Assembly: GCF_015207005.2 (NCBI RefSeq)
Contig: NZ_JADEXS020000001.1
Coordinates: 1,302,001-1,366,000 of the forward strand
Direction of reading: 5' to 3'
Length of the DNA stretch: 64,000 bases
From: Desmonostoc muscorum LEGE 12446
GTDB lineage: Bacteria > Cyanobacteriota > Cyanobacteriia > Cyanobacteriales > Nostocaceae
Below, piece after piece: positions 44,571 through 54,227 of the stretch (its first letter is position 1; the number at the start of each line of letters is the position of its first letter). Below the pieces are notes generated by a model. It was given only the letters and a program-made list of their open reading frames with translations. It had not been told where the DNA came from and ran no database searches. A program made the position numbers and the translations under genes.

Positions 44571-46892
44571 TTAGTTTTCTCTTGATTCAAGTGTACGGTT
44601 AATCAACTTACTCGTTTGCCGCACTTCCCCTACCCCAGTTAAATAGGGAGTCAGGTGTCGTTCGACAAACTGCAACAAACGCGGATAACGGTAAGAAACC
44701 GAACCCGTGAGGTAGGGAACACCACTGTCAACTTGACGACGAATCGCTTCTGCTAACAGCGAAACCCCTCGCCCCCGCTTCTCAAATGCTTGTGCAATTG
44801 AAACAGTGGTGTAGCGAATTGTGTCAGGTGCCACCCGATGGGTTAACACCCAACCAATTACCTCCCCCCGATAGCGCAATCCCAAGCTATTTAGGGGTTC
44901 TAAGCGGTGTGCCTCGACATTAGGCGGCAGGGATAAACCGGCATCTAACCAAGGAAACACCTCAAAGGCTGGAGGTAGGGGATACTTGTTTAACCAAGGT
45001 GCTGGGGCAATTTTTTCTGTAGCGGTTTTGCCAAGCACCAAGTTAATTTGGGGTGGTTGCCAATGTAGCTTTTGCAGTAGCGGTTCTAAAGCGACATTGG
45101 TGAGTGTATTGGTGGAATAGCTGAGGATGATTTCAACACATCCCTGTTGGGCTAATTCTCGTTCTAAATAGGCGACTAACCTTCTGCCAATTCCTTGACA
45201 ACGGTATTCGGGTAAGACGAATAGGGAGATAATTTCGGCTTGTTGGGGGTTTAAGCGTTCGCTGATGGCAAAGCCGACTATTGCACCGTCTAGGGAAGCG
45301 GAAAGCCCAATTAATTCGCCTTGGGGCGGTTGAGTTTGCCAGCGTTTTTGCAGGCTGGGATAGGTGAGGTGATTGTAGTCGAGGGCGTTGCTGCTGTTGA
45401 GGTGATACACCCGTTGGTAACGGATTTGCTCCCCTCTTGAAAAGGCTGCCTCACTACTAGTCTTTGGATTACCCCACCCTAACCCTCCCCTTATAAAGGG
45501 GAGGGAACTAGATTGTCCGATTTCCCCCCAATCTTCGGGGAGGGAATTAGATTTTCCGATTTCCCCCCAATCTTCGGGGGGATTAATGGGGGTAATTTGA
45601 CTTGTGTTCGGATTACCCCTCCCTAACCCTCCCCTTATAAAGGGGAGGGAACTAGATTGTCTGATTTCCCCCCTTTCCAAGGGGAGGGAATTAGATTTTC
45701 CGGTCTCCCCCCTTTCCAAGGGGGGATTAAGGGGGGTAATTTGTTGTGTGGGTAAACCAGCCACGGGGGGGGCTGTACCTAAACTGGGACGGTGGGCGGT
45801 GGGTTTGGTGGTGACAATTCCGCCACTGTTGGGAAATGTTACTAGGCGCTGTATTTCGTCTTCTTGTAACCCAATTGCTTGGGGTTGGCGGACTCCTGGC
45901 AAAACTACAACATCAAATAGTTCTTCAATTACTCCCTGAAAATATAACCAGTGCAGGGGTGCCCCTGTTTGCAAATCAATTACCATCAAGCCACACTGGG
46001 GGTGATTTCCTTCGGCAATCAAACGTTTTTCCAGGGTTAATCCGGTAAAACTCTGGGAACGTAACTGAGATAGTCCCACAAAGGCGAAGTTTTGCCAAAA
46101 GGCTAATCCACGCACAAATCCAGGGCAGAAGATGATGGGATGGAATTGACGATCCTCGATGTAGCCTAATTCCCCTGTGCCGGAATTGAGTAACCATAAT
46201 TTCCCCTGATACCAACGGGGAGAATGGGGCATGGATAAGCCTGTGGCAATAATTTCGTTTTGGTTAACGTCGATGACGACTCCGCCATCAAGGCGATGAT
46301 TACGCCACCCGGCGGCTGTATCTGTGGTACTACAGGCGGTGACATAGCCCGGTTTGCCCTCTACCATCGCTAAACCATTGAGATGACAGCGGTCTTCGGC
46401 GACGAGTTTGGAGATGAAGGGCGGTTGCCAAATGGGGACAAAGTTGTAGTCTGGGCTGAGGGTGGCTAAACAACTAAAGTCGGTATTGACAAAAATAACT
46501 TTTCCTGCATTGTCTAAAACTACTTCATGGGCGTTGACATCGCCGGTGGTGTAGGCGGTGCGGGGGACATAAAGGCGATCTGCTTGCAGCTGCGTTTCGC
46601 TAAGGCATTGTCCGTACTTTTGGCTACTACCCAAAAGATTATCGAAATACCAGAGTTGGTAGCGGGTTGTCATGTAAAGGCGATCGCCTGCTGCATACAA
46701 TCCCATCGGTTTGTCGAATAGTCTTTCGTGTACCAAGAGGCGATCGTTGGCTTGGCTACTAACGAAAAAAAGGCGGTTGGTTTGGTAGGTGGTGCAAGCA
46801 ATACTCAGATTCTGCTGTGCTAGCCAGGAGTTAAACTCTTGGCTGGCGGTAATTTTTAAGGCTGGGGTGGAATTTGCTGATCTTGTCTGCAT
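44571..46892 (-). CDS. TIGR03032-type protein fused to two GNAT domains by a repeat-derived linker
   Basis: 773 aa from ATG 46892. The N-terminal half (about 1-380) matches TIGR03032 proteins, beta-propeller-like: VPRTAYTTGDVNAHEVVLD, DRCHLNGLAMVEGKPGYVT, GGVVIDV, LSMPHSPRWYQGKLWLLNSGTGELG. The C-terminal half holds two acetyltransferase-like domains: the first with VLPEYRCQGIGRRLVAYLE (acetyl-CoA loop R/Q-x-x-G-x-G), the second weaker (FEKRGRGVSLLAEAI). Between them, about residues 383-474, lies Pro/Ser/Gly-rich sequence encoded by the CCCTAACCCTCCCC repeat. It is the first gene of an operon with the secreted protein, one base apart. The reaction is unknown. Confidence 0.8.
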   Translation of the reverse strand: MQTRSANSTPALKITASQEFNSWLAQQNLSIACTTYQTNRLFFVSSQANDRLLVHERLFDKPMGLYAAGDRLYMTTRYQLWYFDNLLGSSQKYGQCLSETQLQADRLYVPRTAYTTGDVNAHEVVLDNAGKVIFVNTDFSCLATLSPDYNFVPIWQPPFISKLVAEDRCHLNGLAMVEGKPGYVTACSTTDTAAGWRNHRLDGGVVIDVNQNEIIATGLSMPHSPRWYQGKLWLLNSGTGELGYIEDRQFHPIIFCPGFVRGLAFWQNFAFVGLSQLRSQSFTGLTLEKRLIAEGNHPQCGLMVIDLQTGAPLHWLYFQGVIEELFDVVVLPGVRQPQAIGLQEDEIQRLVTFPNSGGIVTTKPTAHRPSLGTAPPVAGLPTQQITPLNPPLERGETGKSNSLPLERGEIRQSSSLPFIRGGLGRGNPNTSQITPINPPEDWGEIGKSNSLPEDWGEIGQSSSLPFIRGGLGWGNPKTSSEAAFSRGEQIRYQRVYHLNSSNALDYNHLTYPSLQKRWQTQPPQGELIGLSASLDGAIVGFAISERLNPQQAEIISLFVLPEYRCQGIGRRLVAYLERELAQQGCVEIILSYSTNTLTNVALEPLLQKLHWQPPQINLVLGKTATEKIAPAPWLNKYPLPPAFEVFPWLDAGLSLPPNVEAHRLEPLNSLGLRYRGEVIGWVLTHRVAPDTIRYTTVSIAQAFEKRGRGVSLLAEAIRRQVDSGVPYLTGSVSYRYPRLLQFVERHLTPYLTGVGEVRQTSKLINRTLESREN
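45473..45743 (-). repeat. Two copies of the CCCTAACCCTCCCC repeat within a coding region
   Basis: Units at about 45473-45600 and 45616-45743 each carry CCCTAACCCTCCCCTTATA, AAGGGGAGGGAACTAGATT and TTTCCCCCC...GGGGGGATTAA. The same repeat lies inside the MITE at 1417-1504. The frame stays open, giving peptides such as LPFIRGGLGWGN in the linker of the TIGR03032-GNAT protein. Confidence 0.85.
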
Positions 46893-47650
46893 TATTTTCA
46901 AGGGGAGACGCTTTAGCGCAACGAGCGTCGCGTCAAGATTGCTGAATTCTGTATTCTGTATTCTTCTTCAATTCTGGATTTAAAGGTTCTTCTTAAGGGC
47001 TATCAATGCCTATGAAATCTTGGATTTTTCCGGCTATGGCTAGTGCATATAATCCTGAAAAATGTACAAAGCAGACTGGATAATCAAGATACAATTATCC
47101 AATTCTATGAAGTCTACATAAGACTAAATCAGATAATTTGTGATGCTCCCTAATTAAGAGTTTTTTATTATTCACTGCCTATCTAAAACATCAATCTACA
47201 GCATATCATCAGGCTAGTCAACACTTTGTAAAAACTACTTTTCTTACTTTTCTTACTTTTTTCAAACTGTAGACTAAATTATCAAGTAAACATTTAGTAG
47301 TGCAATAAAATACAACTAGTTGAATATTGACTTAATTAAGTGTTTATTAAAATTTAAAGAAATAAAAATATTGTCTACGGAAATGGATAATTTTTCTGAT
47401 TAAAGTGTTTAATATCGAGTAAAACTTGAAGAGAAATGCAGAATTCAGAATTCAGAATTCAGAATTAATATACCCAACTGAATCCTGACGCCTTTACAGC
47501 GCTTCCGGCTATTATGCAATACAGTTTTTCTCCTTGCCCTCTCCTTTCAAAGCTTTCAGATTTGGGGATGTACCTCATAGCTGCCGTAAGTGCTGTATTC
47601 TTTGTTGTTAAAATCAAATAAAAAGCGAATTTTTATACTTGATTCACTTA
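46893..47650. other. Long AT-rich intergenic region
   Basis: About 760 bases without a gene, including GAATTCA heptamers at 47441-47466, TTTTCTTACTTTTC near 47240-47255 and otherwise AT-rich sequence. Promoters for the minus-strand operon are expected at its left edge but not placed. Confidence 0.4.
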
Positions 47651-47758
47651 TCATATGATGTCCGCCTAATTACCCATAATAAAAATTTCTCCGCGTCCCC
47701 GTGTCTCCGTGTCCCCGCGTCAGTCCTAACTATGGGTCTTTAACCGGACATGATATCA
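47651..47758. repeat. MITE, family B copy 2, ending in a stop codon
   Basis: Left end TCATATGATGTCCG and right end CCGGACATGATATCA (47744-47758) surround CCGTGTCTCCGTGTCCCCGCG, the reverse of copy 1 at 25605-25692. The TGA stop of the debranching enzyme gene (47756-47758, minus strand) lies in the element end. Confidence 0.7.
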
Positions 47759-49741
47759 GTTCTCCGTTGCTAACCAAGCACGCAAGACCTCTGCAACTGT
47801 CCACGCTTGGGCAATACATCCTCGTGGAGTCATCGGGGCATCGCCATCAAAAATTTCGCTGAGACTGCCAATACCGTGCGCTGTAAGATGATTAGCCATT
47901 GGTTGCAAAAATTGACGCGCCTGCTTAGGATTTTTGTAGACGCGCAGGTGTCCCAGAACAAAGGACCCCAACAACCAACCCCAGACTGTTCCCTGGTGGT
48001 AAGCTCCATCACGTTGATACTGATTACCACCGTATTTACCCTGATATTGGGGATGATTGGGGGCAAGCGATCGCAATCCATGCGAAGTTAGTAGCATCTG
48101 CCCACAAACGTCTACCACTGCTTTTTGTTGGGCTGGGGTCAGCGGACTTTCAGGTAAGGAAACGGCAAAAATCTGGTTGGGACGCGCAGATGCGTCATCT
48201 CCATCCGGAGTATCCAGCACATCGTAGCAATAGCCTGTTTCCTGATTCCAAAAGCGAGAAAATCTGATTTGGGCGCGGTCAGCGATCGCCTGATACTCTT
48301 GGTGGGGCTTGCCAATCAGACGGGCAAATTTTGCCATTGTCCGCAGAGCGTTATACCACAGGGCATTGACTTCAATCGGTTTACCAATGCGAGGCGTTAC
48401 TACCCAATCTCCGACTTTCGCATCCATCCAAGTCAGTTGCACACCTTTTTCTCCTGCATACAGTAAACCATCGGTGGCATCAAGGCGGATGTTGTAGCGT
48501 GTGCCGCGACAGTGCCAGTTGATGATGTCTGCCAGCACAGGGAACAGTTCCATCAGCAAATCATTATCCTCTGTGGCATTGTAATAAGCTCGAATGGCTT
48601 CAAAATACCAGAGAGTTGCATCGACGGTGTTGTATTCTGGCGTCTCACCCGCATCGGGGAAACGATTGGGCAACATTCCCTGGTCTACATGCCTAGCAAA
48701 GGTGCGAAGAATCGAGCGTGCGACCTCTGGGCGACCGGTGGCGAGGGTCAAACCAGGTAGGCTAATCATAGTATCACGTCCCCAGTCACTAAACCAGGGA
48801 TAACCAGCGATGATAGTTTTGCCATAGGGGTCTTCTGGCACGGAGCGATCGACGATAAACTGGTCAGCAGCCAAAACTAAATGATTCACCCAAGCCGGAG
48901 AATCAGCAGCATTCAGGGGTCGGTTAGATTTCCAGAGTCCGATTAACTTCTGCTCAAGACTGTGACGGTATTTGAGTGCTGCTTCGCCATTCAACTCTGG
49001 TTGCTTATGAGTGCTGGCAACAAATGTAACGGATTCTCCTAAATTGAGCGTAACTTCAAAGGTAGCGGCGTGGAGATGGTCTTCTTTGTCGCTCAATCCC
49101 CGATAGCGTTCAACTGCTAGGTCAAAGTTGTAGTACCAATTGTGGACGGGGGAGGCGGTGGCGTGGTCAGTTAACAGATATATTGGTACAGCGTCAGGAT
49201 CAGCAGTTACACAAATTCCCTGTTCCACCTGCTGAATAGACATCTGCCAATCATTGTTATTATGGGTGTCGCTGTGATAATCGCGGTAGTTGACGATCGC
49301 CTTAAGTGTCAACTTCAGCGGTTGGGTGGCACGACGCAGAACATATTGGACATAAGTTGTATTAGCTCCCTGTTGCATCCAGATTCGTTTTTCTAACAAC
49401 GCATCAGCAACAGCAAAACGCCATAGAGGAACTGTACCTTCCAGAGAAAAACGTTCAATATGTTCATAGCCGTGGGGACTGACGGTACCATCTGCCCAAC
49501 GATTGCTGTGTAGAGAATAAGAGCGATCGCCATACAATACCGTTTCATCTAGTTTTGTCAACAGTAAGGTGCGACCTAGAGGCGGTTGCAATGCTGCTAC
49601 TAGTAACCCGTGATAGCGGCGGGTCAATAAACCTGCCACTGTTCCAGAGGCATAACCACCAATGCCATTAGTAACCAACCATTCCCGTGACTCTGCTATG
49701 TCAAGATGACCGCAGATTTCCCGCCCAAATTCAATAGACAT
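47756..49741 (-). CDS. Glycogen debranching enzyme (amylo-alpha-1,6-glucosidase, GH133-like)
   Basis: 661 aa. The N-terminal GDE_N beta-sandwich (about 15-250) starts EWLVTNGIGGYASGTVAGLLTRRYHGLL. The C-terminal (alpha/alpha)6 barrel has YPWFSDWGRDTMISLPGL, FPDAGETPEYNTVDATLW, EVNALWYNALR and GAYHQGTVWGWLLG, conserved in archaeal/bacterial-type debranching enzymes. It hydrolyses alpha-1,6 branch glucose after maltosyl transfer during glycogen breakdown. Single gene. The stop codon is in a MITE end, so the natural C-terminus may have been changed. Confidence 0.93.
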   Translation of the reverse strand: MSIEFGREICGHLDIAESREWLVTNGIGGYASGTVAGLLTRRYHGLLVAALQPPLGRTLLLTKLDETVLYGDRSYSLHSNRWADGTVSPHGYEHIERFSLEGTVPLWRFAVADALLEKRIWMQQGANTTYVQYVLRRATQPLKLTLKAIVNYRDYHSDTHNNNDWQMSIQQVEQGICVTADPDAVPIYLLTDHATASPVHNWYYNFDLAVERYRGLSDKEDHLHAATFEVTLNLGESVTFVASTHKQPELNGEAALKYRHSLEQKLIGLWKSNRPLNAADSPAWVNHLVLAADQFIVDRSVPEDPYGKTIIAGYPWFSDWGRDTMISLPGLTLATGRPEVARSILRTFARHVDQGMLPNRFPDAGETPEYNTVDATLWYFEAIRAYYNATEDNDLLMELFPVLADIINWHCRGTRYNIRLDATDGLLYAGEKGVQLTWMDAKVGDWVVTPRIGKPIEVNALWYNALRTMAKFARLIGKPHQEYQAIADRAQIRFSRFWNQETGYCYDVLDTPDGDDASARPNQIFAVSLPESPLTPAQQKAVVDVCGQMLLTSHGLRSLAPNHPQYQGKYGGNQYQRDGAYHQGTVWGWLLGSFVLGHLRVYKNPKQARQFLQPMANHLTAHGIGSLSEIFDGDAPMTPRGCIAQAWTVAEVLRAWLATEN

Positions 49742-50268
49742 AACTCAACACTCTTGCTGGCGATCGATATTTGGATTATCAGTTATCAATCACATAGTGT
49801 GGTGAGATGGACATTAAGAATTATTGACCGCGCCAATTTTAGATTTTTCGGGTAGCACAGCTGTGCTACCTTACGTTCACGAAGCGTCCCGCAGCGATGG
49901 GATATTTTTTAATTGCAAGTCCCTAATTCAATTTTATTACACAAACAACTGATGGCGTTGCCGTAAGAGGTAATAGTCATCGCTGAATTTGGTTGTTAAA
50001 CTTTAAAGTATCTATAAAAAGGAGTCAGAATTCAGAATTCAGAATTCAGAATACTCTACCCATAAAGGGATAGAGTTTTGACTTTTGAAAAAATTTAATA
50101 CTAGTTTCGCGCCAGAAGGGGGCGAGGTTTTAAACCAATATTCATTACCCAGTCGTACAGAATTCATACTGAATTCTGATTCCTGAGTTCTGAATTCTGT
50201 TCTATAAAAGCACAATTAAGTATTTAAGATAGTTATCCTACGGTTGTTGGGTGCTAAAGTTGGAATTA
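49742..50268. other. Intergenic region with palindrome and tandem repeats
   Basis: No gene is seen. GGTAGCACAGCTGTGCTACC palindrome at 49851-49870 (also 58484-58511), GAATTCA heptamers at 50021-50052, and one arm of the inverted repeat described at 50053-50180 lie here. GGA at 50262 is a weak ribosome site for the next gene. Confidence 0.45.
50053..50180 (+). repeat. Left arm of inverted repeat flanking the GGDEF gene
   Basis: Holds ACTCTACCCATAAAGGGATAGAGT-type palindrome (24 bp; key arms ACTCTA/TAGAGT), then AACCAATATTCATTACCCAG and GTCGTACAGAATTCATACTG. The same blocks occur in reverse order and orientation at 51867-52016. Confidence 0.65.
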
Positions 50269-51735
50269 ATGAATGAACAAGTGAAAGCGATACGAGTTGC
50301 TTGGTGCAGTCCAACTGATTTGCCCCAACCAAAAGATTTTTCCCTCAATTTTGAGTGGATTCGAGTTGATACTCCAGCATTATTTGAGAAAGGTTTTGAT
50401 GTTGTTGTACTCGATATCAGGACTTTTGAGAACCTGGAGGAAGTGAAGTATATATATACAACTATTGGTTTACCAACAGTAGTTTTGATAGACACCATTG
50501 AGCAAGAATCTACTGCCCTTTGTTGGTTGGAAGCAGGAGATGAAACTTGTAAACGTGATGCAATTGATTGGCAAATAGGTTTGCGTTTGCAGCGGACTTT
50601 GTGGCATACCAAGCAAAAGCATTCATTGAATCTTGATAAATTAACGGGGATTGCTAATTTTCGCAAATTTAATGATCATGCGATCGAGCTTTTGACATCG
50701 AAGGAGGATAGTGAGCCTGTATGTTTGATTTACCTGGATATTGACGGTTTCAAGTTTATCAATGATAGTCATGGTCATATTGCGGGAGATCAGATATTGC
50801 AGGAGGTTGGGCAGATTCTGCAAAAGTATTCACTAGGAGCAGGCATCGTCGCTCGGACAGGGGGTGATAAATTCGCTATTTGTATGCGTGGCAATGCTGA
50901 GCAGGGGAAAGCCTTTGCAGAATTTCTCAGGACTCAGATCGAGACTCATGAATTCAAACTTGATGAAATGTCTTGTGTTAATCTCACAGCTTCCTTGGGA
51001 GTGGTTCCGATGACAGGACATTCATCTGTTGAGCAACTATGGCAGGAAATCAATCAATGTATCTATGCTGCCAAGCAGAAAGGACGCAACCAAGTTGTAA
51101 CCACTGAGGAATTTGATGCTATTGCAGATGCTTCTGGACAAGACAAGCTAATCACTGATTTTGAGCATCGAATTCGCGTCACTGCTGAACGGATGATTAC
51201 TGAGATGGTACTTAAGGCCAGTCGTCTAGCCAAGAAATACAGAGCAGAAGCCGAACACGATGGTTTGACTGAGATTTTCAATCGCCGCTTTCTCGACAGA
51301 TTACTACTGCGCGAAATAGAAAAGTTTCACAAATATCAGCAACCATTAACACTGGTACTCCTGGATTTGGATCATTTCGGTGAAGTCAATCGAACCTACG
51401 GCTTTCCGACTGGGGATCAAGCTCTCAGAACTGCTGCACAAGTATTTCAAAGTAACATCAGAGCAGTAGATTGGGTTACACGCTATGGTGGAGAGGAATT
51501 CTGTATTGTCATGTCCGACACTAACCTGAACATGGGATGTCAGATAGCTGAACGAATTCGCCTAGTTCTGAGCGAGGAAATCCTCACAGCTTACAACGGT
51601 CAGCGGTTTCAAATCACTGCTAGCATCGGAGTTGTGGAATTCATGCCAGAAGATAGTCCTGTGTCTTTGTTGCAGCGTGCCAGCGACAAAGTTCGAGAAG
51701 CAAAGAAAAACGGGCGCAATCAAACCCGCTTCTGA
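50269..51735 (+). CDS. Double-GGDEF diguanylate cyclase with degenerate receiver-like N-terminus
   Basis: 488 aa from ATG 50269 (GTG 50251 is an alternative). Residues 1-110 look like a receiver domain with VVVLDI and PTVVLIDT but no clear phospho-acceptor set. The first GGDEF domain (about 125-290: LTGIANFRKFNDH, IYLDIDGFKFINDSHGH) has TGGDKFAI, a changed signature. The second (about 335-485: LTEIFNRRFLDRL, VLLDLDHFGEVNRTYG) has YGGEEFCIV, a functional GGEEF. It probably makes cyclic di-GMP with the second domain, the first being regulatory. Flanked by inverted repeat copies. Target unknown. Confidence 0.9.
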   Translation: MNEQVKAIRVAWCSPTDLPQPKDFSLNFEWIRVDTPALFEKGFDVVVLDIRTFENLEEVKYIYTTIGLPTVVLIDTIEQESTALCWLEAGDETCKRDAIDWQIGLRLQRTLWHTKQKHSLNLDKLTGIANFRKFNDHAIELLTSKEDSEPVCLIYLDIDGFKFINDSHGHIAGDQILQEVGQILQKYSLGAGIVARTGGDKFAICMRGNAEQGKAFAEFLRTQIETHEFKLDEMSCVNLTASLGVVPMTGHSSVEQLWQEINQCIYAAKQKGRNQVVTTEEFDAIADASGQDKLITDFEHRIRVTAERMITEMVLKASRLAKKYRAEAEHDGLTEIFNRRFLDRLLLREIEKFHKYQQPLTLVLLDLDHFGEVNRTYGFPTGDQALRTAAQVFQSNIRAVDWVTRYGGEEFCIVMSDTNLNMGCQIAERIRLVLSEEILTAYNGQRFQITASIGVVEFMPEDSPVSLLQRASDKVREAKKNGRNQTRF

Positions 51736-52055
51736 TGAATAGAATCTGGTAGTCTATAGTCAAATTTTTGAAAGTTTCACTCTAGGCTTACTGTGGCTGG
51801 ATTGCTGTTTATAAGAAGAATTCAGAACTCAGGAGCGGAGCCGGAGACGCTCTGCGGCTTGGCGTCAGAATTCAGTATGAATTCTCTACGACTGGGTGAT
51901 AGCGACGCGCTTTCTCGTGTCCACGATAGCTAGCTCCCGCCGAGTATTTTCGAGTCGCGTCTGAATATTGGTTAAATATTCTCGCCTTAATACTCTACCC
52001 ATAAAGGGATAGAGTATTCACAATTGGTGAATTCTGTATTCTGACTCCTCTTTTA
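51736..52055. other. Intergenic region with inverted repeat arm
   Basis: No gene. Repeat words GGAGCGGAGCCGGAGACGCTC near 51834-51855 and the right arm of the inverted repeat at 51867-52016 are seen. Confidence 0.45.
51867..52016 (-). repeat. Right arm of inverted repeat flanking the GGDEF gene
   Basis: Reverse order of the left arm: AATTCAGTATGAATTCTCTACGACTGGGT, a roughly 60-bp extra segment, GAATATTGGTTAAATATTC and ATACTCTACCCATAAAGGG. Compared with 50053-50180 it is similar but not identical. Confidence 0.6.
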
Positions 52056-52184
52056 TTAGCGATCGCATATTGCAACCCCAACTCTAGCAGCTTGGATAGC
52101 AACTGCGTCTCGATTGTCAATTGTAGATGTTGGCATGATGAGGAGTTTGCCCTGTAGTTCGAGTTCTTCGTTAGGCTTGTTCAT
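52056..52184 (-). CDS. Small unknown frame, possibly remnant
   Basis: A 42-codon frame on the minus strand starts MNKPNEELELQGKLLIMP and ends GVAICDR, with GAAAG upstream. It has normal-looking amino acids but no recognised family, and may be a small gene or the left-over of a longer one. Confidence 0.3.
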   Translation of the reverse strand: MNKPNEELELQGKLLIMPTSTIDNRDAVAIQAARVGVAICDR

Positions 52185-52336
52185 ATAACTTTCTTTCTGT
52201 GCGAGTAGCTGGACGATTTATTAGTTAAGGAATGGAGTGCGATCGCCTTTAATCTGACAGTGTAATCACTGAGGCAAGTATTTTCATCAGTAATTTAAGC
52301 TGTACGTGCTTTAGCTAAACTTTTCCATATATAATT

Positions 52337-53245
52337 ATGTCCTCTGAACAGTTCCAAGCAGCGCACGAAAGCATCTACCACATTGGCACACGTTTGTTAG
52401 AGTACCTTCAGGAACTTCGCCAAGATCGTCTCAGTGAAGGAGACGATACCAAAAGTTTGCAGAGTGTCGAGGATAATATCAACAAAGCTCTACAGGCATT
52501 GAAAGATCAAAAGTATCAGGTCGCTGTAATTGCAGCTATGAAAGCTGGCAAGAGTACTTTTTTGAATGCTGTGATTGGCGCTGATGTTTTGGCAAGTGAA
52601 GCAGAAGCGTGTACAATCTGCCGTACTGATATCCGACCAATTTACACTATAGCTACACCAAGATTGTTAGAGTATCGGCAGGGGCAAAAGGAACCTGTTA
52701 TTATTGCTGAGGGTAATGCTAGTTTAATTAGGCAAAAATTTTTAGATCGTACCCACAAGCTTCGAGCTACAGCTAATCAAGACAATACCACCCGCTTTGA
52801 ACTACAGCATCCTATAGAGGCGATCAGCAAACTTTCATCATTGGCTGGTTTTACGTTGGTTGACACTCCAGGTCCCAACGAGTGGGAATCAGCAGGCTTC
52901 AGTACAGTTGCACTTAAGCAAACAGCCTTAGAAGCGCTGCGAACATGTGATGCTATTTTGTTCGTTTTAGATTACTCATCTTTTAAGGACAATACTAATT
53001 CAGAGTTGCTTCAAGATTTAATAGAACAGCGTGGAGAATTTCTTGCAAAGAACACTGGGAAAATCTACTTCATTCTCAACAAGGTTGATAGAAAAGCGGA
53101 AGGAGATCGAGCTATTGATGATGTAATAGCAGATTTGAAACGGGCTTTGATAGGATTTGGCATTACAGATCCCGTAATTTACCCTACGAGTGCTTGGCAA
53201 GGACTTTTAGCTAAATTAATCCAGCAAGGTACAGAGCAATTATAG
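52337..53245 (+). pseudogene. Dynamin-like GTPase, N-terminal GTPase part (decayed)
   Basis: 302 codons. P-loop AMKAGKSTFLNAVIGADVL, switch-like T in ACTICRTDIRP, G3 LVDTPGPNEWES, and G4 LNKVDRKAEGD fit the bacterial dynamin family GTPases (membrane remodelling). The frame stops soon after the GTPase domain at TAA 53245, and the C-terminal half continues in another frame at 53305, so a deletion or frameshift has broken the gene. The two parts are each open, so separate products are possible. Confidence 0.75.
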
Positions 53246-53304
53246 AAGAGTTTAGTGAGGGTATACTGGAATTCTTTCCGGCTTTAAGAGGTTTAAGTAA
53301 AATA

Positions 53305-54126
53305 TTGAGAGTAAGTGTTAAAGTTGGAGAATCATTACTTAGTTCTCTGTCAAAAACTTTTCCTGAATATTTGAATAACCAAGATTCTTATGTGGAAATA
53401 GAGAAAACCAAAATTGCCGATCCATACAAAATTAGAGTTAAATCTAAAAAAGATGCTGAAACTATTAAACTAACAATTAATCAATTTTGCGCTCCGCATA
53501 TTCAAAATCTGTGGTTAGAAACGCAAGATAGATTAGTTAGAGATGGTGCAAGGTTTCGAGAAGAACTAGTGCAAAAAATACAAATTAATATTCAAGCAAT
53601 CTCAAATGAGTTATCTGATTATCTTGGAAAAACCTTAGAAGTCGAACTGAACATTAATACAATTCAATTTCCAAAATTTAAGTTTAAAGGTATTGATGCA
53701 GTAATTCAACATCAACAAGATGTCATTATTGGAAAAACCCCAGAAAAGAGGAGTGGTAGTTGTTGTCAACCTGATTATTATGTTGATGTGCCCATTAGAG
53801 GAGACGTTTATGACATTGACTTAAAAGAAACAGCAAGGTTAATTCAGCAAAAGATAGATGAGCAAGTTTCGAGAAACCAACGTCTACTAGAACGAGTTAT
53901 TGATAAACAGGTATCGAAAGACTTTAGAGAGGCAGAACAGCAAATTAATGAGTACATGAATAGGTTTCAAGAGCAGTTTGACCGTGTGTTGAGAGAACGG
54001 GAAACTAGAGAAACCGAAAAAGAGCAAATTCTTGCAACCGTTGAAGCTCAGAAAGCAAAGCTTAATGAATATTTGAGCGAATTTGCTCCTATTCAAGCAT
54101 CTTTAAATACTTGGAAACCAGTATAA
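53305..54126 (+). pseudogene. Dynamin-like GTPase, C-terminal helical part (decayed)
   Basis: 273 codons in a frame different from the GTPase half. Long helical, Glu/Gln/Lys-rich sequence (KTARLIQQKIDEQVSRNQ..., DFREAEQQINEYMNRFQEQ) matches the stalk end of bacterial dynamins, with CCQPDYY in the middle. Its first codon would be TTG without a clear ribosome site. The expected middle region of about 150-200 residues is missing, so this is most likely not functional. Confidence 0.7.
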
Positions 54127-54172
54127 ACTGTTATATAGGTAGTTAAAACAGACAGAAAAAGCCTCGCCTCAT

Positions 54173-54197
54173 AAGCCCACGTGCGTGGGCTTTATTC
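54173..54197 (+). terminator. Terminator after the dynamin-like gene
   Basis: AAGCCCAC pairs with GTGGGCTT around GTGC, then TATT. It lies 46 bp past the stop of the dynamin-like second half. Confidence 0.65.
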
Positions 54198-54227
54198 GTA
54201 CAGTCCCAAAATTGTATTCTCAGGGCT

